64,000 nucleotides of DNA from Rhodovulum sp. 12E13 (lineage in GTDB: Bacteria; Pseudomonadota; Alphaproteobacteria; Rhodobacterales; Rhodobacteraceae), in the NCBI RefSeq assembly GCF_003340565.1, contig NZ_QPLK01000009.1:62001-126000 (forward strand). The letters run 5' to 3'. Under the pieces are notes generated by a model, which saw nothing but the letters and a program-made list of their open reading frames with translations, ran no database searches and was not told where the DNA came from. Shown piece by piece: positions 8,498 through 17,002 of this stretch; position 1 is the stretch's first letter, and every line of letters begins with the position of its first letter. The translations under genes and the position numbers were made by a program.

Positions 8498-9709
8498 TCA
8501 GGGCCCCGCCACCACCCCGCGATCCATCAGCGCCCCGATCTCGCCCGACGACAGGCCCGCCACGTCGGCCAGCACTTCCTCGGTGTGCTCGCCGAGCAGC
8601 GGCGCGCGCGCCGGCGCCTCGCGCGGATGCGCGCCGAAGCTGACCGGCGTGCCCGGCACGGGGTAGGTGCCGATGCCGGGCTGCTCCACCTGTGCCATCA
8701 TCGGGTTGTCCGGCGACAGGTCGGGATCCTCCCGCACCGCGCGGGCGAAGCTGCGGAACTCCGACCAGGTGCAGCCCTGTGCGTCGAGCGCCTCGGCCAC
8801 CTCCGCCAGCCCTCGCGCGGCGAACCATGGCGCGAGCAGCGCGGTGATCTCGTGGCGCAGGCGAAAGCGCGCGCCCTCGTCCCTCAATGGCAGGCCCGTC
8901 CGCCGCTCGAGCGCCTCCATCGCCTCGCCCGTGCCGGTCGCGGCGACCAGCCCGCGCCACTGCCGGTCGGTCAGCCCGATCACCATCACGCGCGCCCCGT
9001 CGGCCAGCACGAAATCCTGCCCGTAGGCGCCGTAGAGCGCATTGCCCGATCTTGGCCGGTCGACACCGTTCACCAGCACCTCGCCGACGATCCCGAGATG
9101 GCCGAGCATGGCCGCCGCGACGTCCTTGAGTGCCAGCACCACCTCCTGGCCCGCGCCTGTCTTCAGCCGGTGGCGCTCGGCCGCGAGCAGCGACGACACG
9201 GCGAGGTTGCCCGCGATACAGTCCCACGCGGGCAGGACATGCGCCACCGGCTCGTCCGACCCCTCGGGCCCCGTCGCCATCGGAAAGCCGAGCGCGGGGT
9301 TCACCGAGTAGTCGACCGCCGGGTTGCCGTGCCGGTCGCCCAGCAGGGTGACGGTGATCAGATCGGGCCGGTAGCCCGAGAGCGTCGCGTGATCCATCCA
9401 GCCGCGCACGCGCAGGTTGGTCAGGAACAGGCCCGCATCCTCGCCCGGCGCGGTGACGAGCCGGGTGACCAGGTCCCGCCCCTCCTCGGACTTCATGTTC
9501 ACCGCGACCGACTTCTTGCCCTTGTTCAACCCGGCCCAGAACAGCGAGCGCCCGTCGCGCGTCACCGGCCAGCGGCCGGCGTCGAGCCCGCCCTCGATCC
9601 GGTCGAACCGGATCACCTCGGCGCCCATCTGCGCCAGCGTCATTCCCGCCAGCGGGATCGCCACGAAGGCCGAGCCCTCGACGACGCGCATGCCCGAGAG
9701 AATGCCCAT
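8498..9709 (-). CDS. CaiB/BaiF family III CoA transferase, mesaconyl-CoA C1-C4 CoA transferase-like
   Basis: 403 residues, family III CoA-transferase fold. The N-terminus MGILSGMRVVEGSAFVAIP, the segment WPVTRDGRSLFWAGLNKGK and HVLPAWDCIAGN resemble, from memory, the 2-methylfumaryl-CoA isomerase (Mct) of the 3-hydroxypropionate bicycle. Mct moves CoA within mesaconyl-CoA. Catalytic Asp candidates lie in LPAWDC. The start at 9709 overlaps the stop of the upstream hydratase gene (ATGA); a longer frame to 9775 would run into that gene. The pairing with a MaoC-type hydratase supports the mesaconyl branch. A different acyl substrate is possible. Confidence 0.8.
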   Translation of the reverse strand: MGILSGMRVVEGSAFVAIPLAGMTLAQMGAEVIRFDRIEGGLDAGRWPVTRDGRSLFWAGLNKGKKSVAVNMKSEEGRDLVTRLVTAPGEDAGLFLTNLRVRGWMDHATLSGYRPDLITVTLLGDRHGNPAVDYSVNPALGFPMATGPEGSDEPVAHVLPAWDCIAGNLAVSSLLAAERHRLKTGAGQEVVLALKDVAAAMLGHLGIVGEVLVNGVDRPRSGNALYGAYGQDFVLADGARVMVIGLTDRQWRGLVAATGTGEAMEALERRTGLPLRDEGARFRLRHEITALLAPWFAARGLAEVAEALDAQGCTWSEFRSFARAVREDPDLSPDNPMMAQVEQPGIGTYPVPGTPVSFGAHPREAPARAPLLGEHTEEVLADVAGLSSGEIGALMDRGVVAGP

Positions 9710-10578
9710 CAGGCCCACTCTGCCGTGACCTGCATGCCCTGGTGCCCGCCATGCTCGGGCAGGGTCGCGGTGCACAGGGTCATCGCGGCCCCCTCGTCCA
9801 CCCCGATCAGCCGCAGGGGGTGGTGCTCGAACATCGGGTGCACGCCCCGGTGCGACAGCGAAACGGGAAGCGCCCCGCCCCGGTGCCGGACGGCCCGTTC
9901 GATCAGCAACGTCGCCTGGAGGGGGCCGTGCACGATCAGCCCCGGGTAATTCTCCACCCGCGTGGTGAACTCCCGGTCGAAGTGGATCTTGTGGCCGTTG
10001 AACGTGGCCGCCGAGTAGCGGAACAGGCGGACGCTATCGACCGCCACCACCTCGTCGAACACCGCCCCCTCGGGCGCGGGGCGCGGCCGGGGCGGGCGAT
10101 AGGTGTCGGGGATGGCGAGATAGATGATCTGCTGGCTCTCCTCGATCGCCAGCCCCCCCTCGCCCGAAATGGCGTGCTCGAGCGAGACGAGGGCGAACGG
10201 CCCGGAACCGCCCCGTTTCCACTCCACCCCGGTGATCTCCGACCGCTTGGTCAGTCGTTCGCCGATGTGGAGGGGGCGCCGGAAGCGCAGCTGGCCGCCC
10301 GCCCACATGCGCCGGCCGAGGCCCAGGTCGGGCAGGAAGGCGCCGGGCGCCGCGTGACCGTCCGGCCCCAGCCGCTCCATCGGCGTATCCTCGGGAAAGC
10401 CGGCCCAATGCCAGAGCGGCGGCAGCACGTCGCCCTCGGTCAGCGCCCCGGCATGCCAGCCGGGGCGGATCGTGGCGCCGAGCATGTTGGCGAGCACCTC
10501 CGTGACGCCGCCGGCTTCCTCCCGCACCCGGCCCACGGCCTTCTCTCCCGCCGCCTCTGCCGTATCGGCGATGCCCAT
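9709..10578 (-). CDS. MaoC/FAS1-like dehydratase family protein, mesaconyl-C4-CoA hydratase-like
   Basis: 289 residues with two hot-dog halves. The N-terminal half is a FAS1-like dehydratase segment; the C-terminal half carries a MaoC-like motif, FRYSAATFNGHKIHFDRE, with the hydratase Asp/His positions represented by N-x-H-x-I-H. Known relatives hydrate mesaconyl-C4-CoA (3-methylfumaryl-CoA) to citramalyl-CoA. It is the first gene of a two-gene minus-strand operon with the CoA transferase. A GGGAGGAGC ribosome-binding site sits just before the ATG, and the upstream 60 bases are AT-richer than the surroundings, as expected for a promoter. Confidence 0.75.
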   Translation of the reverse strand: MGIADTAEAAGEKAVGRVREEAGGVTEVLANMLGATIRPGWHAGALTEGDVLPPLWHWAGFPEDTPMERLGPDGHAAPGAFLPDLGLGRRMWAGGQLRFRRPLHIGERLTKRSEITGVEWKRGGSGPFALVSLEHAISGEGGLAIEESQQIIYLAIPDTYRPPRPRPAPEGAVFDEVVAVDSVRLFRYSAATFNGHKIHFDREFTTRVENYPGLIVHGPLQATLLIERAVRHRGGALPVSLSHRGVHPMFEHHPLRLIGVDEGAAMTLCTATLPEHGGHQGMQVTAEWA

Positions 10579-10670
10579 GCGCTCCTCCCGGGTAATATGC
10601 CGTATTTTTCTGGCGTCCCGGGGTAATGATGTTGCTGCGGTTCGGTGTCAACCGCGGGGGTGTGCCGGGC

Positions 10671-12815
10671 TCAGACCGATTGCATCTGCATCGGCCCGTA
10701 GCGGGCGAGCAGCGTGGCCGGGGCGAGGGGGCCGTCGTAGAGATAGCCCTGCAGGACCGAGCAGCCGGCCTGCCGGGCGATGCGGGCGTGTTCCTCGTTC
10801 TCCACGCCTTCGGCGGTCACGGAGATGCCGAGTGTGCGCCCCGCCTCGACCAGCAACTCGAAGATCCGGCGGCGCGTCGTATCGACGTCGGCCGGCGCGA
10901 TCAGGCTGCGGTCGATCTTCAGCCGGTCGGGCCCGACGCGCAGCAAGCCGTTGAACGAGGCGCGGCCGGTGCCGAAATCGTCTATCTCGATGCTGATCCC
11001 CTGCTCGCGCAGCATGTCGAGCGACCAGGCGATGCGGTCGTCGGCGACTTCGAGCGAGATCGATTCGAGCAGCTCGAACGACAGCGCGCCGGACGCCAGG
11101 TCGAGCCCGGCGAGCTCCCTGTCGAGATCGGGCTGCAGCAGCCGCAGGGCAGAGATGTTGACCGACACTTTCGGCACCGCGAGCCCGTAGGCCAGCCACC
11201 GCGCCCGGTCCTGCAGGGCGATTTCCATCACCGCACGGTCGATCCTGTGCTCGAGCGACAGCTCGGTGGCGAGTGGCACGAACTCGTCGGAGGCGAGCAG
11301 GCCGAGGCGCGGGTTCTCCCACCGCACAAGCGCCTCGACGCCCGCCAGCGCGCCCGTTTGCGCGTCGATCTGAGGCTGGTAATGGCATACGAAGTCGCCG
11401 TTCTCGACGGCGACGTGCAGCTCGTCGGCCAGCGTCTTGCGGCGGGACTGGCGCGCGGCCAGGCCGCTGTCGAACGGGTGTACGCGCCGTGCCGGATCGG
11501 CCTTGGCGGCCGAGAGGGCGATATCGGCCTCGATCATCATGCGGCCGATGTCGAAGGGCGCGTGGCTCGCCCATGTGTAGCCCACCGACAGGCCGATCCG
11601 CTGGGCGGCCTCGCCGATGGCGATGGCCTGCCCGGCCTCGTGCAGGATTCGCTCGCCGAGCGCGGCGAGGTCGCGCTTGTCGGTCCGCAGCGTCATGGCG
11701 ATGCCGAACTCGTCGCCACCGACGCGCCCCACGAGCACGTCGGGCGAGAACAGCCGTTCGAGCCGGCCGGCGACAGTGGCGAGCGCCTCGTCTCCCGCGG
11801 CGTGACCCAGCGTGTCGTTGATCGCCTTGAGCTGGTCCAAATCCACCAGCAGCAGCGCCACCCCGTGGTCGTGCATCTCGCAATCGGCGCACAGCAGCGC
11901 CAGGGCCCCCTCGAAGCCCTGCCGCGTCAGCAGTCCGGTCAGCGGGTCGACGGCCGCGGCGCGGGCGGCATCCTGCGAGCGGCGGGCCATCTCGTCGCGC
12001 TGGCGGACCTCGGTGGTCACGTCCCGCTCGATGACGACGAAGCGCTCCGGCCGCCCCTGCTCGTCGCGGAGCAGCGAGATGCGCACGTCCGTCCAGAAGG
12101 TCTTGCCCTCGCGGTCGATGTTGCGGGTGAGCCCGCTATGATAGCTGCCCTGCAGCACGGCCTTTGCGGCCACGTGGCGCGACGGGTAGGTCTCGCCCGT
12201 CTTCGAGACGATGTCGCAGTGCTGCAGGCCGCGCAGCGTGGCGGCCGGGAAGCCCGCCCGCGCGGCGAAGGCCGGGTTGGCCCAGAGGATGCGGAACTCG
12301 AGATCGGTGATCGTGATCAGCTCCTGCGCGTGCTCGGCCACCGCGGCGAGCCCGGCGAGGCGCGTCTGTTCCTCCTGCAACTGCCGCTGCGAGGCCTCGA
12401 GCGCGGCGGCCTGGGCGGCGAGGGTGCGCTCGCGCCGGGCGCGCTCCGTCACGTCGCGCTGGACCGACATGAAGTGGGTGGTCTCGCCGTCAGCGTCGCG
12501 CACCGGTGTGATGAACACCTCGACGTCGTAGGGCTGTCGCGCCTTGGTGTAGTTGCGCAGCGTCGCCCGTACCTGCGCGCCCCCCGCCAGAGCTGCGCGA
12601 ATGCGGTCGAGCTCGGCGCGATCGGTGTCGGGGCCCTGGAGCAGGCGTGGCGTCTGGCCCGCGATCTCGTCGAGCGTATAGCCCGTCATCTCGGTGAAGG
12701 CCGGGTTGCACCAGACGATGCGCGGCCCGTCCTCGGCCGCGTCGATCGTGGCGGCCTCGGTAATCAGGATGGGGTCGGGCGCATGCTCGCCGATCCTGTT
12801 GATGAAATCTTCCAC
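10671..12815 (-). CDS. PAS-PAS-GGDEF-EAL cyclic-di-GMP signalling protein
   Basis: 714 residues, no membrane segment. The order is PAS/PAC (about 1-130), a short coiled linker, a second PAS/PAC (about 150-270), GGDEF (about 290-440) and EAL (about 460-710). The GGDEF active site is intact (VGGDEFGIAM). The EAL site is also intact: GVEALVRW, an Asn in NISALRLL, EIDDFGTG and TAEGVENEEH. It could therefore make or degrade cyclic-di-GMP. The first PAS begins APDPILITEAATID and includes WCNPAFTEMTGY, a LOV-like stretch, but the flavin-binding NCR signature is not clear (LLQGPDTD instead of RFLQG). It stands alone; the ATG is 137 bases from the end of maeB. Confidence 0.95.
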   Translation of the reverse strand: MEDFINRIGEHAPDPILITEAATIDAAEDGPRIVWCNPAFTEMTGYTLDEIAGQTPRLLQGPDTDRAELDRIRAALAGGAQVRATLRNYTKARQPYDVEVFITPVRDADGETTHFMSVQRDVTERARRERTLAAQAAALEASQRQLQEEQTRLAGLAAVAEHAQELITITDLEFRILWANPAFAARAGFPAATLRGLQHCDIVSKTGETYPSRHVAAKAVLQGSYHSGLTRNIDREGKTFWTDVRISLLRDEQGRPERFVVIERDVTTEVRQRDEMARRSQDAARAAAVDPLTGLLTRQGFEGALALLCADCEMHDHGVALLLVDLDQLKAINDTLGHAAGDEALATVAGRLERLFSPDVLVGRVGGDEFGIAMTLRTDKRDLAALGERILHEAGQAIAIGEAAQRIGLSVGYTWASHAPFDIGRMMIEADIALSAAKADPARRVHPFDSGLAARQSRRKTLADELHVAVENGDFVCHYQPQIDAQTGALAGVEALVRWENPRLGLLASDEFVPLATELSLEHRIDRAVMEIALQDRARWLAYGLAVPKVSVNISALRLLQPDLDRELAGLDLASGALSFELLESISLEVADDRIAWSLDMLREQGISIEIDDFGTGRASFNGLLRVGPDRLKIDRSLIAPADVDTTRRRIFELLVEAGRTLGISVTAEGVENEEHARIARQAGCSVLQGYLYDGPLAPATLLARYGPMQMQSV

Positions 12816-12952
12816 CGTCAGCCCCCCTCTGCGTCAAACCGTGCCAATGAAGCACAATGCATAACCGGGGCTTATCGCGGATCGGGTTTGTCGTGCGTTA
12901 ATCGGCCCCGTCGCCGGACGAATGACTTGTGGTCATTAATTCCGATCCCACG

Positions 12953-15286
12953 TCAGCCGTAATGCGCCACGGGCGTGCCGGCGATGGCCGACATGTTGAG
13001 CAGGCCGCGCGCGGTGATCGAGGGGGTCACCACATGGGCGGTGTTGCCCATCCCCATCAGGATCGGCCCCACCTCGAGCCCCCCGGCCTTCATCTTGAGC
13101 ACGTTGCGGACGCCCGAGGCGGCGTCGGCCGTGGCGAAGATCAGCACGTTCGCGGCCCCCTCCAGCCGGCTGTCGGGCAGCAGGCGCGCGCGCAGCGCGG
13201 GGTCGAGCGCGGAATCGACATGCATCTCGCCCTCGAACTCGAAGTTGACCTCGCGCGCGTCGAGGATCTCGAGCGCCGCGCGCATCCGACGGCCGGAGTC
13301 GCTGTCCATGTTGCCGAACTGCGAGTGCGAGCAGAGCGCCACCTTGGGCTCGAGGCCGAAACGACGCACGTGCCGCGCCGCGCCGATGGCGCTCTCGGCG
13401 ATCTCCTCGGGGCTGGGCGTCTGGTGCACCTGCGTGTCGGCGATGAACAGCGGCCCGTCCTCGAGGATCATCATCGACAGCGCGCCCACCGGCCGCCGCC
13501 CCGACTGCGCGAGCACCTGGCGCACGTAGTTGAGATGCCACAGGAACTGGCCGAACGTGCCGCAGATCATGCTCTCGGCCTCGCCGCGCTGCACCATCAC
13601 GGCCGCGATCGCGGTGGTGTTGGTGCGCATGATCGCGCGGGCGAGGTCGGGCGTCACGCCGCGCCGGCACATGATCCGGTGATATGTCTCCCAGTATTCG
13701 CGGTAGCGGGGATCGTCCTCGGGGTTCACGAGGTCGAAGTCGCGGCCGGGGCGGATCGTCAGCCCGTGCTGCTCGCAGCGGCTCTCCACCACGCGGGGGC
13801 GGCCGATCAGGATGGGCTGCTCGGTCGTCTCCTCCAGGATCGCCTGCGCCGCACGCAGCACCCGCTCGTCCTCGCCCTCGGCGAAGACGATGCGGTGGGC
13901 GGCCTGGCGCGCCGCCTCGAACACCGGGCGCATGAGCAGGGCCGACTTGAAGACCGAGCCGTCGAGGCGGGCACGGTAACTCTCCATGTCGTCGATCGGT
14001 CGGGTCGCCACGCCCGAGTCCATGGCTGCCTGCGCGACCGCCGAGGCCACGACGCCGATCAGGCGGGGGTCGAAGGGCTTGGGGATCAGGTAGTCGCGCC
14101 CGAAGGTCAGCCGCTCGCCCTGGTAGGCGGCGGCCGCCTCGGCGCTCGTCGTGGCGCGGGCGAGCGCGGCGATCCCCTCGATGCAGCCGATCTGCATGGC
14201 GTCGTTGATCTCGGTCGCGCCCACGTCGAGCGCGCCGCGGAAGATGAAGGGAAAGCACAGGACGTTGTTGACCTGGTTGGGGTAATCCGACCGGCCCGTG
14301 GCGATGATCGCGTCGGGCTTCACCTCCCTTGCCGCGTCGGGGTGGATCTCGGGCGTGGGGTTGGCGAGCGCGAAGATGATCGGCGGATCGGCCATCTTTG
14401 CCACCATCTTGGGCTTGAGCACGTCGGGCCCCGACAGGCCGAGGAACAGGTCGGCCCCCTCGATCACCTGATCGAGCGTGCGCAGGTCGGTCTGCTGCGC
14501 ATAGGCCGCCTTCTGCTCCGTCATGTCCTCTGTGCGGCCTTCGTAGACGAGGCCGTGGATGTCGCAGAGCCACACGTTTTCGCGCCGCACGCCCAGCTTC
14601 AGGAGCATGTTGAGGCAGGCTATGCCGGCCGCGCCGCCCCCCGTGCTCACGACCTTGATCTCGTCGAAGCGTTTGCCGGCCACGCGCAGGGCGTTCGTCG
14701 CCGCTGCCCCCACCACGATGGCGGTGCCATGCTGGTCGTCGTGAAAGACGGGGATGTTCATGCGCTCGCGGCAGATCCGCTCGACGATGAAGCAGTCGGG
14801 CGCCTTGATGTCCTCGAGGTTGATCGCGCCGAAAGTGGGTTCGAGGGCGCAGACGATCTCGGCCAGCTTCTCGGGGTCGGGCTCGCCCACCTCGATGTCG
14901 AAGCAGTCGATATTGGCGAATTTCTTGAAGAGCACGGCCTTGCCCTCCATCACCGGCTTCGATGCCAGCGCGCCGATATTGCCGAGGCCCAGCACGGCGG
15001 AGCCGTTGGAGACGACGCCCACGAGGTTGCCCCGTGCGGTGTAGCGCGTCGCGGCGAGCGGGTCGGCGTGGATCGCCTGGCTCGCCTCGGCCACGCCCGG
15101 CGAATAGGCCAGCGCGAGGTCGCGGCCGTTGGCGAGCGGCTTGGTGGCGCGGATCTCGAGTTTTCCCGGTTGCGGATGCTCGTGATAATGCAATGGCGGC
15201 GAGACCGCCGAGGCGCCGGGATCTTCGACGCCGGGCGTCGGGGCCTCTGGCGCGGGCGTCTCCGTGTCGTGCTCGTGGTCGTGCAT
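12953..15286 (-). CDS. maeB: NADP-dependent malic enzyme with phosphotransacetylase-like domain
   Basis: 777 residues; converts malate to pyruvate and CO2 with NADP. The malic-enzyme part (about 30-460) shows [29 protein letters not shown] and [13 protein letters not shown]. The C-terminal third is the PTA_PTB-type domain typical of the long MaeB class, which is usually regulatory (acetyl-CoA). The start at 15286 has a GGAGG-type site just upstream; the open frame continues to 15712 but is not needed. The N-terminus is His/Asp/Glu-rich (HDHEHDTE). It would feed pyruvate and NADPH during growth on C4 or acetyl units, which fits the ethylmalonyl-CoA genes elsewhere in the window. Confidence 0.95.
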   Translation of the reverse strand: MHDHEHDTETPAPEAPTPGVEDPGASAVSPPLHYHEHPQPGKLEIRATKPLANGRDLALAYSPGVAEASQAIHADPLAATRYTARGNLVGVVSNGSAVLGLGNIGALASKPVMEGKAVLFKKFANIDCFDIEVGEPDPEKLAEIVCALEPTFGAINLEDIKAPDCFIVERICRERMNIPVFHDDQHGTAIVVGAAATNALRVAGKRFDEIKVVSTGGGAAGIACLNMLLKLGVRRENVWLCDIHGLVYEGRTEDMTEQKAAYAQQTDLRTLDQVIEGADLFLGLSGPDVLKPKMVAKMADPPIIFALANPTPEIHPDAAREVKPDAIIATGRSDYPNQVNNVLCFPFIFRGALDVGATEINDAMQIGCIEGIAALARATTSAEAAAAYQGERLTFGRDYLIPKPFDPRLIGVVASAVAQAAMDSGVATRPIDDMESYRARLDGSVFKSALLMRPVFEAARQAAHRIVFAEGEDERVLRAAQAILEETTEQPILIGRPRVVESRCEQHGLTIRPGRDFDLVNPEDDPRYREYWETYHRIMCRRGVTPDLARAIMRTNTTAIAAVMVQRGEAESMICGTFGQFLWHLNYVRQVLAQSGRRPVGALSMMILEDGPLFIADTQVHQTPSPEEIAESAIGAARHVRRFGLEPKVALCSHSQFGNMDSDSGRRMRAALEILDAREVNFEFEGEMHVDSALDPALRARLLPDSRLEGAANVLIFATADAASGVRNVLKMKAGGLEVGPILMGMGNTAHVVTPSITARGLLNMSAIAGTPVAHYG

Positions 15287-15592
15287 GGCCTCTCCTCCCG
15301 TCCGGCTTCGTTGGCGGCCGTTCGGCGTCAGCGTTAGACGAAGGGGCGGGGCAGGGGAAGGCGCGAGCGGCCCGGCCCCCCGTTCAGCCCGGATTCGCCG
15401 GGCACGGGGCGCAACCCTGTGCCGGATCGGGTGTTGCCGGTTCGCACGGCGGAGAGCGCCGGCCCGTTCCCCGCGCGGCACCGGCATTGCCGTGCACCGA
15501 TCGACCTGCGACTCCGGCCGCCGGCCCCGGACCGGTCTTTGTATCTGGGCGCAGGGAAGACTAGGTTGCGGTGCAAGCGCACCGGAGGGACC
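15287..15592 (+). other. divergent intergenic region between maeB and pqiA
   Basis: 306 bases that should hold both promoters. A small stem is present: GCCCGG 15387-15392 with CCGGGC 15398-15403 around ATTCG. Upstream of pqiA a weak TTGTAT near 15538 and TAGGTT near 15562 could be promoter hexamers. No gene seen. Confidence 0.35.
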
Positions 15593-16255
15593 ATGCCGCA
15601 GACACGGCCGCCCCACGACCTCGACGACTATATCGCCTGCCCGGCCTGCGACGCGCTCTGGCGCGTGCGCGAGCCCGAGCCGGGCGGGCGGACGACCTGC
15701 GCGCGCTGCCATACCGTGCTGATCCGGCCGCGCCCCGGCGCAATCCTGCAGATCGTGGCGCTGGGCCTCGCGGTGCTGGTGCTGCTCGTGGGGGCGCTCT
15801 TCCTGCCGTTCCTCGAGATCCGGGTGCGCGGCTTCTCGAACGCCTCGTCTATATTCGACGCCGCGCTCGCCTTCTCCGGGCCCGAGCTCGTCTGGCTGTC
15901 GCTCGCCGTAACCGCCACGATCATCGGCGTCCCGATGGCGCGCGTGCTGCTGACCACCTACGCGCTCGCGCCCCTGCTCACGGGCCGCGGGGTGCTGCCC
16001 GGCGGGCGGCGCGCCTTCCGGTGGGCGGAAGAGCTCCGGCCCTGGTCGATGGCCGAGATCTTTATCCTCGGAGTGGGCGTCGCGCTGGTGAAGGTGGTCG
16101 ACCTCGCCCGCGTCGAGATCGGGCCGGCCTTCTGGATGTTCTCGGCGCTGGTGCTCATCACGCTCCTGCAGGATACCTTCACCTGCCGCTGGACGATCTG
16201 GAAGGCGCTCGACGCCGCCTCGCCCGCCGAGACGCCGAAAGGGCTGACCCCGTGA
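15593..16255 (+). CDS. pqiA: paraquat-inducible protein A family, first copy
   Basis: 220 residues. A zinc-ribbon-like N-terminus (CPAC about residue 15, CARC about 37) is followed by about four membrane segments, the first beginning ILQIVALGLAVLVLLVGALF. PqiA proteins sit in the inner membrane and work with the MCE protein PqiB in transport or maintenance of the envelope. The ATG at 15593 has a GGAGGG site 4 bases upstream. The stop overlaps the GTG start of the second pqiA. E. coli PqiA carries both halves in one chain; here they are two genes. Confidence 0.88.
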   Translation: MPQTRPPHDLDDYIACPACDALWRVREPEPGGRTTCARCHTVLIRPRPGAILQIVALGLAVLVLLVGALFLPFLEIRVRGFSNASSIFDAALAFSGPELVWLSLAVTATIIGVPMARVLLTTYALAPLLTGRGVLPGGRRAFRWAEELRPWSMAEIFILGVGVALVKVVDLARVEIGPAFWMFSALVLITLLQDTFTCRWTIWKALDAASPAETPKGLTP

Positions 16256-16989
16256 GCGCGCCCAATCTCGACATCCGCGCCGTCAGCGCGCGCGAGGCGG
16301 GCCTCGTCGGCTGCCCGCACTGCGCCAGGGTCTGGCCGATGGAGACCGCGCGCTGCGGCCGCTGCGGCCAGCGTCTCGTCAGCCGCGACGCCAAGTCGAT
16401 GAGCCGTGTCTGGGCGTGGTGGACGGCGGGCCTGATGGCCTACATCCCGGCCAACCTTTACCCCATGCTGGTAACGCGCACCCTGTTCGGCACGCAGGAC
16501 AACACCATCGTCGGCGGCGCGGTCGACCTGGCGCTGCACGGCGCGTGGGCGGTGGCCTTCGTGATCCTGTTCGCCTCGGTGGCCATCCCGATCGGCAAGT
16601 TCGCGGCGATCGGCTATCTGGCGCTCGCGGTCCAGCGGGGCTGGCGGGGGCCGGCGCTGCGCCGTATGCAGCTCTACGAACTGGTGGAATTCATCGGGCG
16701 GTGGTCGATGATCGACGTTTTCGTGGTGGCGATCCTCGCCTCGCTGGTCCAGCTCTCGGTGGTCGCTCAGATCAATCCGGGGCCGGCGGCGCTGGCCTTC
16801 GCCCTCTCGGTCATCTTCACCATGCTCGCCGCCCGCAGCTTCGACAGCCGCCAGATCTGGGACAGCGTCGCCGCGCTCGATGCCCGGGACGACAGCATGC
16901 GCGCCGATACCGTCGCCGCCGCGCGGCAGCGCATCGAGGGGGCCCCGGTGCCCGCAGGCGCCCCAGAGACGCGGCCGGCGGCCGAATGA
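16252..16989 (+). CDS. pqiA: paraquat-inducible protein A family, second copy
   Basis: 245 residues, starting with GTG overlapping the previous stop (GTGA). A zinc-ribbon-like head (CPHC, CGRC within the first 40 residues) is followed by four predicted membrane helices, including LYPMLVTRTLFG and VAFVILFASVAIPIGKF. The segment VEFIGRWSMIDVFVVAILA is a strong PqiA-family signature. It corresponds to the second half of the longer PqiA of enterobacteria. The stop is 13 bases from the pqiB start, so all three genes are one operon. Confidence 0.9.
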   Translation: MSAPNLDIRAVSAREAGLVGCPHCARVWPMETARCGRCGQRLVSRDAKSMSRVWAWWTAGLMAYIPANLYPMLVTRTLFGTQDNTIVGGAVDLALHGAWAVAFVILFASVAIPIGKFAAIGYLALAVQRGWRGPALRRMQLYELVEFIGRWSMIDVFVVAILASLVQLSVVAQINPGPAALAFALSVIFTMLAARSFDSRQIWDSVAALDARDDSMRADTVAAARQRIEGAPVPAGAPETRPAAE

Positions 16990-17002
16990 GCGTAACGCCC
17001 CA

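Noticed and set aside
12929-15337. 800-codon plus-strand frame opposite maeB
   Set aside because: Mirror of the malic enzyme gene; no recognisable domains and no ribosome-binding site.
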